This document shows, piece by piece, positions 25,478 through 33,140 of a stretch of 48,308 nt of DNA. Each line of letters begins with the position of its first letter. The stretch's first letter is position 1. Source of the DNA: Thermoplasmatales archaeon (GTDB taxonomy: Archaea > Thermoplasmatota > Thermoplasmata > Methanomassiliicoccales > Methanomethylophilaceae); contig JAAYZC010000030.1 of NCBI GenBank assembly GCA_012515075.1, forward strand, positions 1 through 48,308, read 5' to 3'. Under the pieces are notes generated by a model, which ran no database searches, was not told where the DNA came from, and saw only the letters and a program-made list of their open reading frames with translations. The translations under genes were made by a program, and so were the position numbers.

Positions 25478-26454
25478 TCCCTCCCCCGGAGCATCCTGGC
25501 CGCTTCCTCGGCGAAATATGTTATGATTATGTCCGCCCCCGCCCTCCTGATCGAGAGCAGGGACTCCTCCATCGTCCGGCGGCCGTCTATCCATCTCTTC
25601 TCTGCGGCGGCCTTGATCATCGCGTACTCCCCGGAGACCTGGTAGGCAGCCAGGGGGAGGTCGAAGGACAGCGAGGCCTCCCGTATCACATCGAGGTAGG
25701 GCCCGGCGGGTTTCACCATTATGATGTCCGCCCCCTCGGCCACATCCATCTCGATCTCCCTCATGGCCTCCCTCCTGTTCCCGCAGGGTATCTGGTATCC
25801 GGATCTGTCGCCGCAGCCGGGGCGGGAGCAGGCCAGGTCCCTGAACGGTCCGTAATAGGAACTGTGGAACTTGGCGCTGTACGCCATTATCGGCACGTTC
25901 CTGTGCCCAGAATCGTCAAGGGCCCTCCTGATCGCCGCCACCTGCCCGTCCATCATGCCGCTGGGGGCGATGATGTCGGCACCGGCGTCCGCCTGCGAGA
26001 CCGCAGTTCTTCCGTAGAGTTCCAGCGTAGGGTCGTTGTCCACGCATCCATCGGCATCGAGCACGCCGCAGTGACCATGGTCCGTGTATTCGCAGAGGCA
26101 CAGGTCGGCGATCACCAGCAGGTCGGAGCACTCCTTCAGCCTGCCCACGGCCATCTGGACCACTCCGTCGGGAGCGTATGCGCCTGATCCGACGGCATCC
26201 TTGCCTTCAGGTATCCCGAAGACCATGACCGACCCGATGCCGCTGTCGGCTACGCCGCTCGCAGCCTCCTCGCATCCCGAGAGCGGAAAGGTCCTGACCC
26301 CCGGCATGGACCCGGTCAGTCTGACCCTGTCCGCGCCGGCGTCGAAGAACATCGGCTGCACCAGCATGTCCGGGTGCAGACGGGTCTCGGCCGTCAGGGC
26401 CCTAATCCTCTCATCATTCCTCAGCCTTCTCAGGCGCACTTCCGGGAACATCAT
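25474..26454 (-). CDS. hemB: Porphobilinogen synthase (5-aminolevulinate dehydratase)
   Basis: 326 residues. The zinc-type cysteine triad is present (Cys119, Cys121 and Cys129 in CLCEYTDHGHC). Both active-site lysines are present: Lys195 in AYSAKFHSSYYGPF and Lys248 in IIMVKPAG. It condenses two 5-aminolevulinates to porphobilinogen. Overlaps of 4 nt with hemA upstream and hemL downstream place it in the same operon. Confidence 0.97.
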   Translation of the reverse strand: MMFPEVRLRRLRNDERIRALTAETRLHPDMLVQPMFFDAGADRVRLTGSMPGVRTFPLSGCEEAASGVADSGIGSVMVFGIPEGKDAVGSGAYAPDGVVQMAVGRLKECSDLLVIADLCLCEYTDHGHCGVLDADGCVDNDPTLELYGRTAVSQADAGADIIAPSGMMDGQVAAIRRALDDSGHRNVPIMAYSAKFHSSYYGPFRDLACSRPGCGDRSGYQIPCGNRREAMREIEMDVAEGADIIMVKPAGPYLDVIREASLSFDLPLAAYQVSGEYAMIKAAAEKRWIDGRRTMEESLLSIRRAGADIIITYFAEEAARMLRGRE

Positions 26455-27704
26455 CTCCTCTCATCCTCCAGACCGAAAAGGTCGGTCGCCGCGTTGCATA
26501 TGTCCATGCGTCCCTGCCGGGACGCCGCCCTGAGCCTGTTGAAGGGTTCTGCGGTTATCTTGCTTACCAGGGCCCGGGAGAAGTCGTCCAGGACGCAGTT
26601 CATGTCTGGGCAGTTCTCCGCCCTCGACTTGGCCGCGCACAGCTCCTGCTCCCTTATGCGGGAGAGCTTGAGGCACATCATGCGTATCACATCGTCGGCC
26701 ATCCGCTCCTTGCCCTCGCGGTCCATCCTGGTCAGTTCCTGGGTTATTATCTTCTCGGCCCGGGATATCTCGCGAGTACGGCGGGACACGTTCTCCATGG
26801 CTATGCTCTGAAGCGAGTCCATCGTGTGCACATCCACCCCTGGGACCTCGTAGCAGTCGGGGGATATGTTGCGGGGGACCGACACGTCTATCATCAGCAG
26901 GGGCCGCTGCCTTCCGGTCATGGCGGCCTCGGCATCCTCCTTCCTGACCACGTAGTGGGGGGCCGACGTAGCCACCAGCACCAGGTCGCTGCGGTGGATG
27001 GCATCCGTCATGCGGTCCATGGATATCGCGGTGCCGCCCAGCTGTCCAGCCAGCTCCTTGGCGTGCTCGAAGGTGCGGTTGGAGACGAATACGGCGTTCG
27101 GCCCCTTCCCGACCAGGCTCCTCGCTATAACGCTGGCCATGTCCCCGGCGCCCAGTATAGTTACGGTCTTGCCCTCCAGGCCCCCTATCTCGAGTTCGGC
27201 CAGCTCCACGGCCGCGGAGCCTACGGACACGGCCCCCCTGTTGAGGTCGGTCTCGGACCTCACCCTCTTGCCCACGGCCAGGGTGCGGTCGAAAAGATAC
27301 GACAGGTATCCGTTGGCATGCCCCTCGGCCTTCGCCCTCATGTAGGATTCCCGCACCTGGTGCTGTATTTGGTCCTCCCCGACTATAAGCGAATCCAATC
27401 CGCAGGCCACCCGGAAAAGGTGCCTTATGCTGTCCCTGTCGGTGAGTATGAATGAGAATTTCTTGTCGGGGGTGTAGGGCACGCTCTGCCTGACTATGTC
27501 CTCGAGTATCTCCGAGGTCCTGCCGTTATCCTCTGTCGCGACGTAGACCTCGTAGCGGTTGCAGGTGCTCAGCGTGACGTATTCGGTAACGGACTCCAGG
27601 GTCCCAATCCGCTCGGCGACGTTCTTCTCCACCAGGGGTATCACGTTGTCGAGTCCCTCGGTCCCGCCCGCAGAGACATGTGTGATGTGAAGGCTGACGA
27701 TCAT
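26451..27704 (-). CDS. hemA: Glutamyl-tRNA reductase
   Basis: 417 residues. The nucleophile Cys48 lies in TLSTCNRYEVY. The specificity region LIVGEDQIQHQV, the NADPH fold TVTILGAGDMASVIARSL and the C-terminal dimerization helix are present. This is the first committed step to all tetrapyrroles. The start at 27704 overlaps the preceding gene's stop by 4 nt and places SLHITHVSAGG at the N-terminus as usual; an upstream start would lie inside that gene. Confidence 0.96.
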   Translation of the reverse strand: MIVSLHITHVSAGGTEGLDNVIPLVEKNVAERIGTLESVTEYVTLSTCNRYEVYVATEDNGRTSEILEDIVRQSVPYTPDKKFSFILTDRDSIRHLFRVACGLDSLIVGEDQIQHQVRESYMRAKAEGHANGYLSYLFDRTLAVGKRVRSETDLNRGAVSVGSAAVELAELEIGGLEGKTVTILGAGDMASVIARSLVGKGPNAVFVSNRTFEHAKELAGQLGGTAISMDRMTDAIHRSDLVLVATSAPHYVVRKEDAEAAMTGRQRPLLMIDVSVPRNISPDCYEVPGVDVHTMDSLQSIAMENVSRRTREISRAEKIITQELTRMDREGKERMADDVIRMMCLKLSRIREQELCAAKSRAENCPDMNCVLDDFSRALVSKITAEPFNRLRAASRQGRMDICNAATDLFGLEDERR

Positions 27705-28339
27705 CGCAGCCCCCCCTTCCTCAGGGCCGCATCCCGGGCCGCATCGGGGTGCCCCTCGCGCAGGAGGCCCCATACCTCCGGGTCGTCCAGCACGGAGGCG
27801 AGGAACGCGGCCCGGTCGGGCTGCGAGGGTATTCCCTCCATGACGGCGGGCCTGATGTCCATAATCAGGTCCAGCATGAGGTCGTAGCCGCCGTCCAGCA
27901 TGCCGTCGATGGCCCTTATGACATAAGGGGGGAACGCGGGGGCCCTGCCCTCTGTGGAGACGGCCACGGCGTACTTCCCCCTCCTGAGAACCGAGGGTAT
28001 GAGGATGTCGCCTCCTCCGTGAGCCGAGTTGACCGGCACTCCTTCGGACAGGCAGAGATCCCTCACCGCGTCGTTCAGCTCCCGGCTGTCCGTGGCCGCT
28101 ATGACCAGGAACGCGCCTGAGATATGCTCTCCTATGCGGGTGGTGTCCACACGTTCGCGCACGGTCTCGGATGCCAGGTCCTCGATCTCAGGGAGTATGT
28201 CCGCGGCCACGGCCTTTATGCGGAATCCTTTGAAGTGCAGGCACTTCCTGAGGGCCACCCTTCCTCCTCCGAAGACCACGATGAGCCTTTCTCCCGTGGA
28301 CAGGAACACGGGTGCCATAAGGGGTTCAGTCATTTCCAT
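27701..28339 (-). CDS. Precorrin-2 dehydrogenase (Met8/CysG N-terminal type)
   Basis: 212 residues, Rossmann fold with VVFGGGRVALRKC at the NAD site, FLVIAATDSRELNDAV and the conserved VNSAHGGGDILIPSVLRRGKYAVAVST region. It oxidizes precorrin-2 to sirohydrochlorin, the branch point to siroheme, cobalamin and F430; some family members also insert metal. It is the first gene of the operon. ATG 28339 is chosen because a TATA-like element lies about 27 nt upstream; GTG 28342 and ATG 28333 are possible. Confidence 0.92.
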   Translation of the reverse strand: MEMTEPLMAPVFLSTGERLIVVFGGGRVALRKCLHFKGFRIKAVAADILPEIEDLASETVRERVDTTRIGEHISGAFLVIAATDSRELNDAVRDLCLSEGVPVNSAHGGGDILIPSVLRRGKYAVAVSTEGRAPAFPPYVIRAIDGMLDGGYDLMLDLIMDIRPAVMEGIPSQPDRAAFLASVLDDPEVWGLLREGHPDAARDAALRKGGLR

Positions 28340-28361
28340 CACTTTGGTGTTACTTTCGAAT

Positions 28362-28380
28362 GCAATAATGTTATCTAAAG
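28362..28380 (-). promoter_or_regulatory. Promoter of the hem/cobA operon
   Basis: Two overlapping AT-rich elements on the minus strand, TTTAGATAAC and CATTATTGC. The second is centred about 27 nt before the ATG at 28339. No other promoter-like gap exists before the end of the seven-gene run. Confidence 0.45.
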
Positions 28381-28385
28381 CTTCC

Positions 28386-29099
28386 TCATCCCAGGTTCTT
28401 CTTTACTATGACGGTGGTGAAGTACCCGTATTCCCTTTCGGTGTCCAGCGGACCCACGTATTCGTCCTTCATGCCCGCTCCGCTGATCACGGTTGCGCAT
28501 CCGGGATCGAGCCCCCTCTCCCGGAGTATCCCGGAGAGACGGGAAACGCTGTTCCCCGCTTTCATGACAACGACGTTATCGAACACGTCCAGCGCCTTCT
28601 CCACCATGGAGGTGTCCCGCGCCGAGGGCACCACCGCCAGCCCCTCGTTGCCCAGGGCCAGGGGTATGCCAGCCAGGGCGGCCCCGCTGCAGAAAGATGT
28701 CACGCCCGGTATCACGGCGGTCTCGTATCCCATGGAGCTGACGTAGTCGTTGACGTACATGTAGGTGCTGTAGATGGACACATCACCAAGGGTTATGACC
28801 GCCACATCCCTGCCGAGATCCAGCTCCGCTGCGATGACATCTCCGGCGGCCGCCCCGCATTGACGGTACACGTCGTCGTCCTTGGCCATGCTGAATACGG
28901 CCTCCAGGATCCTCTTCCCCTCGAGTTCCACCACCGGCCTTATTATCTCGAGGGCGGTGCTCCTCTCCCCCTTGGATTTCACGGGGACGACGATGACGTC
29001 GACCTCCTCGATTATCCGTTTGGCCTTCATCGTGATGAGCTCGGGATCCCCTGGGCCCACGCCCACACCGTACAGCACTCCTCTCTTGTTCGGACGCAT
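28386..29099 (-). CDS. cbiL: Cobalt-precorrin-2 C20-methyltransferase CbiL
   Basis: 237 residues. Tetrapyrrole methylase motifs are YGVGVGPGDPELITMKA (10-26), TLGDVSIYSTYMYV and VIPGVTSFCSGAALAGIPLA. It methylates C20, the first methylation committed to cobalamin. The ATG at 29099 is chosen over the one at 29120 because a TATA-like TTTGAAATA lies 27 nt before it. The gene is separated from the hem operon by 46 nt containing that operon's promoter, so it is probably transcribed on its own with possible readthrough. Confidence 0.95.
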   Translation of the reverse strand: MRPNKRGVLYGVGVGPGDPELITMKAKRIIEEVDVIVVPVKSKGERSTALEIIRPVVELEGKRILEAVFSMAKDDDVYRQCGAAAGDVIAAELDLGRDVAVITLGDVSIYSTYMYVNDYVSSMGYETAVIPGVTSFCSGAALAGIPLALGNEGLAVVPSARDTSMVEKALDVFDNVVVMKAGNSVSRLSGILRERGLDPGCATVISGAGMKDEYVGPLDTEREYGYFTTVIVKKNLG

Positions 29100-29121
29100 C
29101 ACAATGGAATATACATCCAAC

Positions 29122-29131
29122 TATTTCAAAG
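29122..29131 (-). promoter_or_regulatory. TATA-like element of cbiL
   Basis: TTTGAAATAG on the minus strand, centred about 27 nt before the chosen ATG. An ATGGATGG octamer at 29138-29145 also occurs upstream of the cobD TATA box (3883-3890). Confidence 0.4.
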
Positions 29132-29180
29132 GGAACCATGGATGGAAGCCGGTATGCTGGCAGGGCCCGTGTGAGTGATG

Positions 29181-29215
29181 GAAAAACGGCCGGGGGAACG
29201 GTTTCTCCCCCGGTC
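29181..29215 (-). terminator. Hairpin plus T-run terminator after mtnP
   Basis: A 10-bp stem (29188-29197 with 29206-29215, one G-T pair) with an 8-nt loop. On the minus strand it is followed at once by TTTTT (29186-29182). It begins 9 nt after the mtnP stop. Confidence 0.65.
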
Positions 29216-29223
29216 TTCGGTTG

Positions 29224-30018
29224 TCATTCCCGGCCGAGGGCGCCTGCGGCCCGGGCGGCCTCCGAGCACCCGCAGCCGCTTGCGCGGGAGTCCATGCGTG
29301 GCAGTCCGCCCTCCAGGAGGGCGAGCACCTTGCCGAGGCATTCGGCCATGGTCCTTACGACCATGTCGATGTCCACGGTCTCGTCCTTCCACGCGTCGTA
29401 GTCGGTGACCGTGGCCAGGCTGCAGTAGCACATCCCCAGTTCCCTGGCTAGCTGGCATTCCGGCACCGCGGTCATGCCGATTATGTCCCCGCCCAGTATC
29501 CTGAACATGCGGCTCTCGGCCCTGGTGGAGAACCGGGGGCCCTCTATGCAGACGTAAGTACCGCCGTTGTGGTACCTGATCCCCATCTCCTCCGCGGTCT
29601 CCGCGAAGACGTCATTGAGGAAGGGGCAGAACGGATCGGGTATCGCTATGTGCACGGCCCGGTCGTCGAAGTAGGTGTAATCCCTCCCTTTGGTGAAGTC
29701 CATGAACTGGTCGGCTATGACCAGGTCGCCGGGTGCCATCTCCTCCCGCAGGGAGCCCACCGCGCAGGCGGATATCACGTATTCGCATCCCAGCTCCCTC
29801 AGGGCATGCATGTTCGCCATGTACGGGACTCCGGAAGGGGGGAACCGGTGGTCCCTACCGTGGCGGAAGAGGAAGGCAACCTCCACCCCGTTGATCCTGC
29901 CTATCATTATGTCGTCGGACGGTTTCCCGTAGGGGGTGTCCGGGCACACCGTGCTCTCTGTCTCGAACGTGTCCGGGTTGTATATCCCCGTGCCGCCAAT
30001 GATTCCTATCTTCGGCAT
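29224..30018 (-). CDS. mtnP: S-methyl-5'-thioadenosine phosphorylase (MtnP family)
   Basis: 264 residues: IGIIGGTGIYNP, FLFRHGRDHRFPPSGVPYMAN, ISACAVGSLREEMAPGD, CIEGPRFSTRAESRMF, GMTAVPECQLAREL and TDYDAW. It phosphorolyses methylthioadenosine, the by-product of polyamine and SAM chemistry. The exact purine (adenosine or inosine form) cannot be read with certainty. The C-terminal tail carries a CGC motif (249-251), recalling the CXC disulfide motif of archaeal MTAP II enzymes. The ATG is preceded by a TATA-like element about 26 nt upstream, and a hairpin-T-run terminator follows, so it is a single-gene unit. Confidence 0.93.
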   Translation of the reverse strand: MPKIGIIGGTGIYNPDTFETESTVCPDTPYGKPSDDIMIGRINGVEVAFLFRHGRDHRFPPSGVPYMANMHALRELGCEYVISACAVGSLREEMAPGDLVIADQFMDFTKGRDYTYFDDRAVHIAIPDPFCPFLNDVFAETAEEMGIRYHNGGTYVCIEGPRFSTRAESRMFRILGGDIIGMTAVPECQLARELGMCYCSLATVTDYDAWKDETVDIDMVVRTMAECLGKVLALLEGGLPRMDSRASGCGCSEAARAAGALGRE

Positions 30019-30038
30019 GGGTATGGAATCGCATGTTC

Positions 30039-30047
30039 GTATATTAA
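30039..30047 (-). promoter_or_regulatory. TATA-like element of mtnP
   Basis: TTAATATAC on the minus strand, centred about 26 nt before the ATG. Confidence 0.5.
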
Positions 30048-30053
30048 TGAGAT

Positions 30054-30077
30054 GCGGGGCCGCCTGGCCGGCCCCGC
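30054..30077 (-). terminator. GC-rich hairpin after the his-associated PHP gene
   Basis: A perfect 8-bp stem, GCGGGGCC/GGCCCCGC, with an 8-nt loop, 9 nt beyond the stop codon at 30087. An AT-rich stretch that is also the mtnP promoter follows on the minus strand. Confidence 0.45.
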
Positions 30078-30086
30078 CGGTGCCGG

Positions 30087-30734
30087 TCAGAGGCCCCTTA
30101 TCGCCTCGTAAGGGGTCACATGGAGGGCCGTCTCGGCCTCCTTCTCGGTGAGCCCCGCCCCGAGGGCAACGGTCCTGGCGGCCTTCTCGTCCATCAGGTT
30201 GCTCGGCGCGTGGGCGTCCGAGTTGACTACCATCTCGGCCCCGACCTTCCGGGCCATGTTGGCCACGTGGCCATTCGTTATGTTGTGCCCCATCCTGCCG
30301 CTTATCTCCAGTATCACTCCGTTGTCAGCGGCCAGCGAGGCCTCCCTCTCGGTGATCAGGCCGGGATGCCCCAGCACGTCCACCTCGGGGTTGCTGACGG
30401 AGGCCAGGTTGGTCCCGGGCATCACGGGCTCGGTGACGGTCTCCCCGTGTATCACTATCCAGAGCGCCCCGTGCTTCTTGGCCTTCTTTATTATCGAGTC
30501 TATCTTGGAAGGCGGGACATGGGTTATCTCCACTCCCGGTATGACCTTTATGTAGTCCTCGCAGAGCTCCACTGCCTTGACGAGGTTGGTGACCACGTGC
30601 TCCACGTTGGTGGTGTCCACGTGATCGGTTATGGCTATGGCGTCGTGACCGAGGTGCATGGCCCTCCTCACGAGCTCCGACGGGATCAGCTCCCCGTCGC
30701 TGAATATCGTATGCGTGTGCAGATCTACCCTCAT
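30087..30734 (-). CDS. PHP-domain metal-dependent phosphatase, candidate histidinol-phosphatase
   Basis: 215 residues. The PHP metal-ligand motifs are complete: DLHTHTIFSDGE (4-15), AITDH, PGVEITH, VIHGE, GHPG and NSDAHAP. PHP proteins of this size include the HisK-type histidinol-phosphatase. It is the last gene after hisB, hisF and hisIE, with a 4-nt ATGA overlap with hisIE. The hisB here encodes only the dehydratase, so a phosphatase is needed elsewhere. Histidinol-phosphatase is therefore a likely but inferred function; some related PHP proteins have other substrates. Confidence 0.75.
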   Translation of the reverse strand: MRVDLHTHTIFSDGELIPSELVRRAMHLGHDAIAITDHVDTTNVEHVVTNLVKAVELCEDYIKVIPGVEITHVPPSKIDSIIKKAKKHGALWIVIHGETVTEPVMPGTNLASVSNPEVDVLGHPGLITEREASLAADNGVILEISGRMGHNITNGHVANMARKVGAEMVVNSDAHAPSNLMDEKAARTVALGAGLTEKEAETALHVTPYEAIRGL

Positions 30735-31336
30735 TGTCTCCTCTCCGCCAGTTTACCGTAGACCGCATCCATGGGCAGGCCGGTCTTCTCCACCGCCACC
30801 ATGGTGTGGTATATCATGTCCGCCAGTTCCCAGGCCATCTCCTCCGTGTCCCCGTCTTTGATGGCAAGGGCGAATTCGGCGGCCTCCTCCACTATCTTCT
30901 TGCACATGCGGGTCTCGTCGGACATAAGTTTGCATGTGTAGCTCTCCTCCGAGGGATCGTCCCTGCGGTCGTCTATGACCCTCTTCAGCTCCCCTATCAC
31001 GGCAGAGGTCCCCTCCGTGGAGCCGTACATGATCTCGTCGAAGCAGGACGGCTTGTTCAGGTGGCAGGCTATCCCCCCGATCTGCTCCACGCGGGCCAGT
31101 ATGGTGTCCCTGTCGCAGTCGGTCTGCAGGGACACTATCCTCTGGAGGTGACCTGATTCCTCCCCTTTCTTCCACAGCTTGCTGCGGCTCCTGGACCAGA
31201 AGTGGGTGTATCCCGTGCTGAACATCAGCCCCACCGCCTCCCGGTTGGCCCAGGCGACCATCAGCACCTCTCCGGTGACGTGGTCCTGCACCACCACGGG
31301 TATGAGGCCGTCCTTGTCATAGACGAGGTCGTTCAT
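30731..31336 (-). CDS. hisIE: Bifunctional phosphoribosyl-AMP cyclohydrolase / phosphoribosyl-ATP pyrophosphatase HisIE
   Basis: 201 residues. The HisI part (1-112) has [35 protein letters not shown] and ACH. The HisE part (about 112-201) has [21 protein letters not shown] and ELADMIYH. It performs steps 2 and 3 of histidine synthesis. The start at 31336 overlaps the hisF stop as ATGA; upstream starts would lie inside hisF. Confidence 0.96.
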   Translation of the reverse strand: MNDLVYDKDGLIPVVVQDHVTGEVLMVAWANREAVGLMFSTGYTHFWSRSRSKLWKKGEESGHLQRIVSLQTDCDRDTILARVEQIGGIACHLNKPSCFDEIMYGSTEGTSAVIGELKRVIDDRRDDPSEESYTCKLMSDETRMCKKIVEEAAEFALAIKDGDTEEMAWELADMIYHTMVAVEKTGLPMDAVYGKLAERRQ

Positions 31337-32088
31337 CTCACCGGCACTCCTCTGTCCCTGAGGTATTCCTTGACCTCGGAGACCGTGTGCTCGCCGTAGT
31401 GGAATATGGATGCGGCCAGGGCGGCGGAGGCGCCGGTCTGCGCGAACATGTCGTATATGTGCTCCACGCTGCCGCACCCTCCGGACGCTACTACGGGTAT
31501 GTCCACCTCGTCGGTTACGGCGGACGTGAGGGGGATGTCGTATCCCTCCTCGACCCCGTCCGTGTCCATCGAGGTCAGCAGGATCTCGCCCGCCCCCAGC
31601 TCCTCCGCGCGCTTCGCCCACTCCACGGCGTCGATCCCCGCGGAACGGGTGCCGCCGTGGGTGAAGACCTCCCACCTGCCTGCAGACACCAGCTTTGCGT
31701 CGATCGCCACAACCACGCACTGGCTGCCGAAGCTCTCCGAGCATCTGGTTATGATATCGGGGTCGGCTATCGCGGCGGAGTTCATGGAGACCTTGTCGGC
31801 GCCCGCGTTCAGCGCGGCCCTCATGTCATCCACGGTCCTTATCCCGCCGCCCACCGTGAGCGGCACGAACAGGGACTTGGCGGTCTCCTCCACGATCCTC
31901 AGCATGGTCTTCCTGGCCTCCACCGAGGCGGAGATGTCCAGGAAGGTTATCTCATCAGCCCCCTGCTGCTCGTAGACGGCCGCCAGCCTGGGCGGCTCGC
32001 CCACGTCCCTCAGGTTCTGGAATTTGACACCTTTGACTACCTTCCCGTCCTTCACGTCAAGACAGGGTATTATCCTCTTGGTAAGCAA
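31333..32088 (-). CDS. hisF: Imidazole glycerol phosphate synthase cyclase subunit HisF
   Basis: 251 residues, TIM barrel: [20 protein letters not shown] with catalytic Asp, [23 protein letters not shown] and VVASGGCGS. It works with HisH, encoded at 33872-34477. The TTG at 32088 is preferred because it gives the conserved (M)[11 protein letters not shown] start and has GGAGTGA five bases upstream. A GTG at 32097 that overlaps the hisB stop would add three residues and lacks such a site. Confidence 0.95.
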   Translation of the reverse strand: MLTKRIIPCLDVKDGKVVKGVKFQNLRDVGEPPRLAAVYEQQGADEITFLDISASVEARKTMLRIVEETAKSLFVPLTVGGGIRTVDDMRAALNAGADKVSMNSAAIADPDIITRCSESFGSQCVVVAIDAKLVSAGRWEVFTHGGTRSAGIDAVEWAKRAEELGAGEILLTSMDTDGVEEGYDIPLTSAVTDEVDIPVVASGGCGSVEHIYDMFAQTGASAALAASIFHYGEHTVSEVKEYLRDRGVPVR

Positions 32089-32093
32089 GCAAA

Positions 32094-32645
32094 TCACTCC
32101 TGTATGCGGGCCCGGTCCTTGGTGCTGAGCTCGGCGTCCCTCGGCTGGAGAGCCTCCTTCAGGGCCAGGCCCATCGATTTGAAAGAAGCCTCTATTATGT
32201 GGTGGTCGTCGAATCCGCGCACCACGACTATATGCAGGGTTATCCCCGAGGACATCGCGAAGCTCCTCATGAAATGGTGGTACAGGGGGTCGGGGCAGTC
32301 CACGTCCGCGAACGGGCGGTCCACCACGTCCAGGGAGACGGTGACGAGGGCATCGTCCATCGGAACCGTCTTCGTGGCCATCCTCTCCAGGGGCCTTCCG
32401 TCCAATGCCTTGGCCAGGGCCTTGCCCAGCGTTATGGCGGCATCCTCCACGATATGGTGGTCGTTGTCTCCGGATATCTTCATCCGGATGTCGAAAGAGG
32501 CATACCTGGCGAGAGTCTCCAGCATGTGTCTCAGGAACTGGATGTCGCATTCGACTTCGTATCTCCCCGTCCCGTCCAGGTCCAGGTCGACGCATATGCG
32601 CGTCTCCTTGGTGCTGCGCTCCATTCTCGCTTTCCTGCCGCTCAT
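32094..32645 (-). CDS. hisB: Imidazoleglycerol-phosphate dehydratase HisB
   Basis: 183 residues, dehydratase only, without the phosphatase domain of enteric HisB. Metal-binding His-rich motifs are [16 protein letters not shown] and [14 protein letters not shown], plus VPMDDALV and LSTKDR near the end. The usual FLDHML reads FLRHML here, and the loop before the first HH pair is shorter than normal. The ATG at 32645 has a TATA-like element about 30 nt upstream. It is the first gene of hisB-hisF-hisIE-PHP. Confidence 0.93.
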   Translation of the reverse strand: MSGRKARMERSTKETRICVDLDLDGTGRYEVECDIQFLRHMLETLARYASFDIRMKISGDNDHHIVEDAAITLGKALAKALDGRPLERMATKTVPMDDALVTVSLDVVDRPFADVDCPDPLYHHFMRSFAMSSGITLHIVVVRGFDDHHIIEASFKSMGLALKEALQPRDAELSTKDRARIQE

Positions 32646-32670
32646 GGTACCGGACGGCCAATCTCCGTGT

Positions 32671-32680
32671 CCGTATAAGT
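32671..32680 (-). promoter_or_regulatory. TATA-like element of hisB
   Basis: ACTTATACGG on the minus strand, centred 30 nt before the ATG and overlapping nothing but the gap after the HTH gene. The hisG promoter has a similar ACTTATACT. Confidence 0.5.
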
Positions 32681-32685
32681 AGGTT

Positions 32686-33099
32686 TCACGCGCGAGGTAT
32701 GGAGCGCGGGGGCACCATGTTCTTGCGGGGGCACTCCATGCATTGGGATATGGGCTTCTCGGAGCCCTTCTTGGAGTAGATCTCCTGCAGCATTCCGGAC
32801 TCTTTGAAGAAGACGCAAAGGCAGCAGAGCTCCACGGTGATGTCCTCTCCAGCGGATATCCTGTCGGCGGAATCCGATATCTCCCTGTAGAACTGCTCTC
32901 TGTAGGAGCTCCCGTCTATCAGCGGATTGCCGCCCCTCAGACCGTTTATGTACTGGGACACTGCGGCGCTGGTGACGCCGAACTTCCCGGCGACCTCTAT
33001 CTGGGTGTATCCGTGGACTTTCACCAGCTCCTTGGCGAGGGCGCCTCTGGCCGTCGGAAGGAGCTGTGAGACGATTATCTCGCAGGGCAGTTTCATCAT
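32686..33099 (-). CDS. HTH transcriptional regulator with C-terminal cysteine cluster (COG2522-like)
   Basis: 137 residues. The N-terminal PCEIIVSQLLPTARGALAKE and the HTH at about 25-55 (YTQIEVAGKFGVTSAAVSQY) match an archaeal family of predicted regulators. The C-terminal part has five cysteines in two groups, CCLC (92-95) and CMEC (120-123), which could bind a metal or Fe-S cluster and sense redox or metal state. The gene sits between hisA and hisB, with its promoter inside the 3' end of hisA, so it may act on the his genes; that is inference. ATG 33099 and 33096 are equivalent starts. Confidence 0.85.
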   Translation of the reverse strand: MMKLPCEIIVSQLLPTARGALAKELVKVHGYTQIEVAGKFGVTSAAVSQYINGLRGGNPLIDGSSYREQFYREISDSADRISAGEDITVELCCLCVFFKESGMLQEIYSKKGSEKPISQCMECPRKNMVPPRSIPRA

Positions 33100-33128
33100 G
33101 GACTCTTCGGACAGGATTGTTTCACGCC

Positions 33129-33140
33129 GTTATATCATTT
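33129..33140 (-). promoter_or_regulatory. TATA-like element of the HTH gene
   Basis: ATGATATAAC on the minus strand, about 34 nt before the ATG, mostly inside the last codons of hisA. Confidence 0.35.

Noticed and set aside
32089-32097. GTG start for hisF overlapping the hisB stop (GTGA)
   Set aside because: Overlapping starts are common in this genome, but this one has no ribosome site, while TTG 32088 has GGAGTGA five bases upstream and gives the conserved HisF N-terminus.
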